NCBI GenBank assembly: GCA_029779845.1
Contig: JAKOZT010000023.1
Coordinates: 1 to 42,620, forward strand
Reading direction: 5' to 3'
Length of the DNA: 42,620 bases
Source of the DNA: Pseudomonadota bacterium
GTDB lineage: Bacteria; Pseudomonadota; Gammaproteobacteria; Burkholderiales; Burkholderiaceae_C
Each line of letters begins with the position of its first letter. The first letter of the stretch is position 1. The notes below the pieces were generated by a model. That model did no database searches. It was not told where the DNA came from and saw only the letters and a list, made by a program, of their open reading frames with translations. Position numbers and translations under genes: made by a program. Of the stretch, positions 37,624 to 42,620 are shown one piece after another.

Positions 37624-40137
37624 TCAACTATTGCTGATCGCGCGCACCTCGTCGATCGAGGTGACGCCGGCCCAGACCTTCTCGATGCCGTCCTGCCGCA
37701 GCGTGCGCATGCCTTCGCGCAGCGCCGTTTCCTGCAGCGCCTCGGCGCGCGCGCCGGTCTGGATCAGGCGGCGCAGCGCGCGCGACACCACCATCAGTTC
37801 GTGCACGCCGGCGCGGCCGCGGAAGCCGCTGCCGCCGCAGTGCGTGCAGCCCGGCGCGTGGAACAGCTGCAGCCGGCCCTCGCGGCCGTGGCGTTCGACC
37901 CAGCCGCGCCGCGTCTCGTCGCGCAGCGCCGCCGCGGCGGCTTCGTCGAAGCTGCCCAGATAGTCGGTCAGCAATTCCTCGACCTCCTCGTCGCTGGCCG
38001 GCCGGCTCGTGCGGCACTCGCCGCACAGCCGCCGCACCAGGCGCTGCGCCAGCACGGCGAGCAGCGAGTCGGCGAAGTTGAACGGGTCCATGCCCATGTC
38101 GAGCAGCCGCGTCACCGTCTCGGGCGCGCTGTTGGTGTGCAGCGTCGAGAGCACCAGGTGGCCGGTCAGCGAGGCTTCCACCGCGGTCTGCGCGGTCTCG
38201 TGGTCGCGGATCTCGCCGACCATGATCACGTCCGGGTCGGCGCGCAGGAAGGCGCGCAGCGCCTTGGCGAAGGTCCAGTCGATCCTCGGATTGACCTGCA
38301 CCTGGCGCAGCCCGGGCTGGGTGATCTCCACCGGGTCTTCCGCGGTCCAGATCTTGCGCTCGGGCACGTTGATGTGGCTGAGCGCGGAGTGCAGCGTCGT
38401 CGTCTTGCCCGAGCCGGTCGGGCCGACGCACAGCACCATGCCGTAGGGCCGCTCGACCACGCGCTGCAGCTCGGCGAGGTTGCGGTCGGACAGGCCGATG
38501 CGCGGCAGCGGGATCGGCTTGGCCGAAGCGAGGATGCGCATCACCACGTCTTCCAGGCCCGCGGTGGTGGGGATGGTCGCCACGCGCAGCTCGATGCGGT
38601 GCTGGGCGACGAACTTGGCGAAGTTGATCTTGCCGTCCTGCGGCTTGCGCTTCTCGCTGATGTCGAGGTCGCACATGATCTTGATGCGCGCGATCATCGC
38701 GTTGCGGTAGCTGGCCGGCAGCTCGAGGTAGGTGCGCAGCAGCCCGTCCTTGCGGAAGCGGATGCGGATCTTCTCGCGCCCCGGGTAGCTCTCGACGTGG
38801 ATGTCGGAGACGCCGTCCTTGTGCGCCTCGGCGATCATCGTGTTGATCAGCCGCACCAGCGAGTTGTCGCTCTGCTCGATCTGCGCCTCTTCCTCGAGCG
38901 CCAGCGTGCCGGCCGAGTTCTCGCGCTCCAGCGATTCGACCAGGTCGGCCGTGCCGGTGAGCTGGAACTCGATCGGCTGCAGCGCCTCGGCCTCGGGGAA
39001 GCGGCCCGACTGCAGGCCGCCGATCTTCTCGTAGGCGGCGTGCAGTACGTCTTCCAGCCGGCGGCTCTGCGCCAGCACCGGCACCACCTTCATCTGCGCG
39101 ATGAATTCGGCCTCTTCCACTGCCGCGCGGCGCCGCGCCGGGTCGTCGAGCGCGACGATCAGCCGGCCGTCGCGGATCAGCAGCGGCATCAGCCGCAGGC
39201 GGCTGGCCGCCGCGAACGGGACCTTGCGCAGCGCGTCGCCCTCGGCCGGGAAGGCGTCGATGTCGACCAGCGGGTAGCCCATCTTGCGCGACAGCGCCAC
39301 CTGCAGATCGGCGCGCGACACCACGCCCATGCGCACCAGCAGCTCGCCCAGCGGCGTGCTGCGGTCGTTGTTCTGCTGGCCCAGCGCCTCGTCGAGCTGC
39401 GCCTGCGTGATCATGCCCAGCGAGATCAGCGCGTCGCCGATGCGCACCATCGGCATCTTCGCCTGGCGGTCGATCGCCTCGAACAGCTGCGCCGGCGTCA
39501 CCACCTGGCGCATCAGCAGGATCTCGCCGATCTTCTGGCTGCGTAGGCTCTTCTGCGCATCCACCGCCTGCTCCACCTGCGCCGGCGTGGCGCGCGCATG
39601 CTGCACCAGCAGCTCGCCGATGCGCGCGCCGACCTCGTGGCTGGCGTACGCCGCGCGCGGCACGAACAGGCGGCGCACGCTGCCGGTTTCGTCCACCGGC
39701 GGGAACAGGAACAGGCCCAGCTCGGTCTCGACGTGGCCGATCGTCTGGCCGCGCAGCTCGCCGCCGCCCGCCCACTCGATGCGGAAATCGCTGCGGATGC
39801 GCTGGTCGAGCATGTCGGAGTGCGGATCCTGCGGCGCGGGCGAACGCGGCGCGAGCGGCTCGGTGAGCGCCAGCGTGCGGAACTGGTCGAAGCGCAGCGG
39901 CAGCGTGGTGCGCGCCGGCGGGATCTGCACGTGCGCGACCGCCTCGTCGGGCACGAAGAACGTCAGCCGGCCGGTCATCTGCCTGTCGTTCAGGCCGACG
40001 ATCTCGCAGGGCAGCGGGTCGGTCTGCGGCGCCGGCGCGGGGTAGCTGGCGAACGGCGGCGTCGGCCAGGCAAAGGGCTCGCGGGCGAGCTTGCTCTCGG
40101 GCGCTTGCCACTCCAGAGGGGCGGACAGGTCGGTCAT
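37624..40137 (-). CDS. GspE/PilB-type secretion ATPase with extra N-terminal domain
   Basis: An 837-residue ATPase. Residues about 40-165 look like a PilZ-type domain (CEIVGLNDRQMTGRLTFFVPD). Next come MshEN-like repeats (IGELLVQHARATPAQVEQAV, IGDALISLGMITQAQLDEAL, LGELLVRMGVVSRADLQVAL) that may bind c-di-GMP, then the PulE ATPase with Walker A GPTGSGKTTTLHSAL, AEDPVEI, the His box LVLSTLHTNSAPET, and a tetra-Cys zinc site (CGEC and CTHCGGSGFRGR). It powers assembly or secretion in a type II/type IV pilus-like machine. It is unaccompanied by other secretion genes, unlike most gspE or pilB. Confidence 0.9.
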   Translation of the reverse strand: MTDLSAPLEWQAPESKLAREPFAWPTPPFASYPAPAPQTDPLPCEIVGLNDRQMTGRLTFFVPDEAVAHVQIPPARTTLPLRFDQFRTLALTEPLAPRSPAPQDPHSDMLDQRIRSDFRIEWAGGGELRGQTIGHVETELGLFLFPPVDETGSVRRLFVPRAAYASHEVGARIGELLVQHARATPAQVEQAVDAQKSLRSQKIGEILLMRQVVTPAQLFEAIDRQAKMPMVRIGDALISLGMITQAQLDEALGQQNNDRSTPLGELLVRMGVVSRADLQVALSRKMGYPLVDIDAFPAEGDALRKVPFAAASRLRLMPLLIRDGRLIVALDDPARRRAAVEEAEFIAQMKVVPVLAQSRRLEDVLHAAYEKIGGLQSGRFPEAEALQPIEFQLTGTADLVESLERENSAGTLALEEEAQIEQSDNSLVRLINTMIAEAHKDGVSDIHVESYPGREKIRIRFRKDGLLRTYLELPASYRNAMIARIKIMCDLDISEKRKPQDGKINFAKFVAQHRIELRVATIPTTAGLEDVVMRILASAKPIPLPRIGLSDRNLAELQRVVERPYGMVLCVGPTGSGKTTTLHSALSHINVPERKIWTAEDPVEITQPGLRQVQVNPRIDWTFAKALRAFLRADPDVIMVGEIRDHETAQTAVEASLTGHLVLSTLHTNSAPETVTRLLDMGMDPFNFADSLLAVLAQRLVRRLCGECRTSRPASDEEVEELLTDYLGSFDEAAAAALRDETRRGWVERHGREGRLQLFHAPGCTHCGGSGFRGRAGVHELMVVSRALRRLIQTGARAEALQETALREGMRTLRQDGIEKVWAGVTSIDEVRAISNS

Positions 40138-40197
40138 GGCCCCGATGCTGGGGCGACGGCGCCGCCGTGATGCCGCGAAAAAGACGCTTTCGGCCGC

Positions 40198-41508
40198 CTA
40201 CTTCGCCACGCCCATCACCGCATCGGGCAGCCAGGTGACGATCGCCGGGAACAGCGTGATCAGCACGATGCACACCACCAGGCAGGCGAAGAACGGGATC
40301 GCCGCGCGCGCGATGGTGTTGCTGTCCTTGCCGGTCATGTTCTGCAGCACGAACAGGTTGAAGCCCACCGGCGGCGTGACTTCGGCGATCTCGACCAGCA
40401 GCACGATGAAAATGCCGAACCAGACCAGGTCGAAGCCGGCTTTCTGGATCATCGGCAGCACCACGGCGCTGGTCAGCACGATCATGCTGATGCCGTCGAG
40501 CGCTGTGCCCAGAATCAGATAGACCACCGTCAGCACCCCGATCAAGGCGAACGGCGACAGGTGCATGGCGTTCACCCATTCCGCCAACTCACGCGGGATG
40601 CCCGTGAAGGCCATGGTCTTGGTCAGGAAAGCCGCGCCCGCGAGGATGAACATGATCATGCAACTGGTGCGCGTGGTGCCCATCACGCCTTCCTTGAAGT
40701 TCTGCCACGTCAGGCTCTTGCTCCACCACGCCAGGCCGAGCGAACCCGCCACGCCGTAGGCCGCGCATTCCGTGGCCGTCGCCCAGCCCGCCACCAGCAC
40801 CCAGACGATGAAGATGATGAGCACCGTGACTGGAATCAGATTGCCGGATTGGCGAATCTTCTCGCGAAAGCTCGTCGGCGGATCGGCGGCTGGAACCTGA
40901 TCGGGGTTGCGCACGCTCCACCACATGATGTAGCCGGAGAACAGCGCCATCAGCAGAAAGCCCGGAAGAAAACCGGCCAGGAAGATGCGGATGATGGAGG
41001 CATCGGCCGCCACGGCGTACACCACCATCGTGATGGAAGGCGGAATCAGAATGCCCAGCGTGCCCGCCGTTGCCAGCGAGCCCAGGGCAATCTTCTCGCT
41101 GTAGCCACGCTTGATGAGCTCAGGAAGCGCCACCTTGCTGATCGTCGCGCAAGTAGCGGCGGACGAACCCGACACCGAGCCAAAGATGCCGCAACCGAGA
41201 ATGGTGGTGTGCATCAAGCGCCCAGGCACCCGGTTGAGCCAGGGGCGCAAGCCTTCGAACATTTCCTCGCTCAGGCGTGTGCGAAACAGGATTTCGCCCA
41301 TCCAGATGAACAGAGGCAGCGCAGCCAGTTCCCAACTGGCGTTGCTTTCCCAGAACGCGGAGAACAGGTTGTTGCCTGGCGAGGTGTTGGTGAAAAACGC
41401 CTGACCGACCCAGCCGCAAATGGCCAGCGTCATGGCGATCCAGACGCCGCCCGAAAGCAGCAGCATCATGATGAGCAGCAGCAGGCCGCCGACGAGCAGA
41501 ATATCCAT
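40198..41508 (-). CDS. dctM: TRAP transporter large permease DctM
   Basis: A 436-residue membrane protein with about 12 hydrophobic segments. Typical features are PLFIWMGEILFRT, GCGIFGSVSGSSAATCATISKVALPEL, LGILIPPSI, and the closing EVTPPVGFNLFVLQ. It is the ion-coupled channel of a tripartite ATP-independent transporter for organic acids. It follows dctQ by 19 bp. Most of the gene has clearly lower GC than the rest of the window (by eye), while its 3' end is GC-rich. Confidence 0.96.
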   Translation of the reverse strand: MDILLVGGLLLLIMMLLLSGGVWIAMTLAICGWVGQAFFTNTSPGNNLFSAFWESNASWELAALPLFIWMGEILFRTRLSEEMFEGLRPWLNRVPGRLMHTTILGCGIFGSVSGSSAATCATISKVALPELIKRGYSEKIALGSLATAGTLGILIPPSITMVVYAVAADASIIRIFLAGFLPGFLLMALFSGYIMWWSVRNPDQVPAADPPTSFREKIRQSGNLIPVTVLIIFIVWVLVAGWATATECAAYGVAGSLGLAWWSKSLTWQNFKEGVMGTTRTSCMIMFILAGAAFLTKTMAFTGIPRELAEWVNAMHLSPFALIGVLTVVYLILGTALDGISMIVLTSAVVLPMIQKAGFDLVWFGIFIVLLVEIAEVTPPVGFNLFVLQNMTGKDSNTIARAAIPFFACLVVCIVLITLFPAIVTWLPDAVMGVAK

Positions 41509-41527
41509 GATTGGGCCGGGTTGACGT

Positions 41528-42061
41528 TCAGACGTCGGAGGAAAAATCGCCTTGTGCGTGCCGCTCTTCCACGGCGACCACGTACGTCGGTCGGGCGCCG
41601 CGCAGCACCAGAATCAGTTCATCAACCATGGCCACGAACAGCAGCAATGCGCCCAGGGCGAAGCTGCTTTGCGGAATCCAGATCGGGATCGGGAGCAAGC
41701 CCTGCGCCAGCTCGTTGAACTGCCAGCTTTCGTAGGTGAAGTGAACCGCCCAATACGCCAGATAGCCCACGCACACCGTGCCAATCAACAGCGCCGTGAT
41801 TTCAAACACGCGCCGCGTGCGCGCCGGCAGGTGCTCCAGCAGCAGCGTCACGCGCACGAAGTCGCCGTGCTTGAACGCATGCGCCATGGCAAAGAACGAT
41901 GCGGCGGCGCACATCCACGCCACCACGTCGTTCACGGCCCCGGTGCGAACGCCGAATTCACGCAGCACGCTTTGCGCAATCATCGCCACACAGATCAGAA
42001 CGATGAAGCAGCCCCCGAGTGCCCCGGAGGCCAGATACAAGCGGTCGAGAAATCGGCGCAT
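41528..42061 (-). CDS. dctQ: TRAP transporter small permease DctQ
   Basis: A 177-residue protein with four transmembrane segments (about 12-32, 47-67, 86-108, 128-150). Motifs such as VLREFGVRTGAVNDVVAWMCA and HGDFVRVTLLLEHL fit the DctQ family. It pairs with DctM. It follows the binding-protein gene by 9 bp. The codon use resembles dctM. Confidence 0.94.
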   Translation of the reverse strand: MRRFLDRLYLASGALGGCFIVLICVAMIAQSVLREFGVRTGAVNDVVAWMCAAASFFAMAHAFKHGDFVRVTLLLEHLPARTRRVFEITALLIGTVCVGYLAYWAVHFTYESWQFNELAQGLLPIPIWIPQSSFALGALLLFVAMVDELILVLRGARPTYVVAVEERHAQGDFSSDV

Positions 42062-42070
42062 GGGTCGCGA

Positions 42071-42620
42071 TCAGTTCTTGCGGAAGGCGGAGATCACAGC
42101 CGCGCCATCGGCGCCGGCTTTTTTCTCCCAGTCGGCCAGCATGATGGAGCCCACCTGCTTGAGGTCGCCCATCAGCTTGGGCGAGGGCTTCATGATCTTC
42201 ATGCCCTTGTCGACGAGCGCCTTGGCATACCAATCGTTCTTTTCCTGGCTGATTTTCCAGCCGCGAGCTTCAGCCTCCGCGGCGGCCTTGAGCAGGGCCA
42301 ACTGCGTGCCGGCGTCCAGCGCGGCGAAGGCCTTCTGGTTGACGATGATGGCGTTTTTGGGCAGCCAAGCCTGGGTGTCGTACCAGTACTTGATGCTCTC
42401 GTAGGTCTTGGTGTCGTAGCCGGTGGAACCGGAGCTCATGTAGCTGTTGATCACGCCGGTGGCCAGAGCCTGCGACAGTTCCGCCGCCTGGATCGTCACC
42501 GGCTGGGCGCCGACGAGTTCAGCGATCTTGGCGGTGGCCGGGCTGTAGGCGCGCCATTTCAGGCCGCGCATTTCGGCCACGGAGCCGATTTCCTTGTTCA
42601 CGTAAATGCCTTGTGGCGGC
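42071..42620 (-). CDS. dctP: TRAP transporter solute-binding protein DctP (partial)
   Basis: The C-terminal 182 residues of a periplasmic binding protein; the start lies beyond the window edge. The visible part opens PPQGIYVNKEIGSVAEM and has MRGLKWRAYSPATAKIAELVGAQPVTIQAAEL, the DctP-type ligand-binding region, followed by YESIKYWYDTQAWLPKNAIIVN. The substrate cannot be told. It heads the dctPQM operon. Confidence 0.92.
   Translation of the reverse strand, partial: PPQGIYVNKEIGSVAEMRGLKWRAYSPATAKIAELVGAQPVTIQAAELSQALATGVINSYMSSGSTGYDTKTYESIKYWYDTQAWLPKNAIIVNQKAFAALDAGTQLALLKAAAEAEARGWKISQEKNDWYAKALVDKGMKIMKPSPKLMGDLKQVGSIMLADWEKKAGADGAAVISAFRKN

Overview
The window is very GC-rich (roughly 70 percent), with tightly packed, translationally coupled operons and codon use typical of a Burkholderiales-type betaproteobacterium (Rubrivivax, Leptothrix or Methylibium-like). 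That placement is inferred from gene content and composition, not from a search.

Region by region. 1-1234: an intergenic repeat zone and two overlapping genes for contractile-injection/phage-type tail tube proteins. 1250-12100: a periplasmic alcohol oxidation locus. It has two PQQ alcohol dehydrogenases of different metal type, a c-type cytochrome, a pentapeptide-repeat protein, a LuxR-type response regulator, a lanmodulin-like EF-hand protein, an unknown exported protein, a MoxY-like histidine kinase, a DUF779 protein and an ExaC-like aldehyde dehydrogenase. 12243-17059: an OmpR-type two-component system followed by a PAP2 phosphatase, a phosphoethanolamine transferase and diacylglycerol kinase, a lipid A/envelope remodelling operon. 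17067-18418: DinB-like, DsrE-like and GcvH-like genes. 18563-30669: a complete selenocysteine and formate dehydrogenase block on the minus strand (fdoG with an in-frame UGA, fdoH, fdoI, fdhE, selA, three periplasmic redox/transglutaminase-type genes, selB, tRNA-Sec). 30902-33841: an uncharacterised five-gene operon with a short PqqB-like protein, an ExbB/TolQ-like channel, an ExbD/MotB-like anchor, a membrane protein and a lipoprotein. 33911-37482: an AcoR-type sigma-54 activator divergent from a XoxG-like cytochrome and a XoxJ/MxaJ-like binding protein. 37624-40137: a GspE/PilB-type ATPase. 40198-42620: a TRAP transporter (dctM, dctQ, partial dctP) that looks lower in GC.

How it fits together (inference). 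Alcohols are oxidised in the periplasm by a calcium-type or a lanthanide-type quinoprotein, electrons pass to the small cytochromes, aldehydes go to the ExaC-like dehydrogenase, and formate to the Sec-containing Fdh. Good sigma-54 -24/-12 promoters stand before the lanthanide-type dehydrogenase and before the XoxG/XoxJ-like pair, with a weaker one before the aldehyde dehydrogenase, while an AcoR-type activator is encoded in the same window. This suggests one sigma-54 regulon joining dispersed parts of a lanthanide-linked alcohol pathway. The EF-hand protein, with Pro at loop position 2 and 12-15-residue spacing, supports a rare-earth theme. The most likely undescribed parts are the 30902-33841 operon and the redox genes embedded between selA and selB. 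No pqqABCDE genes and no TonB receptor are seen here.
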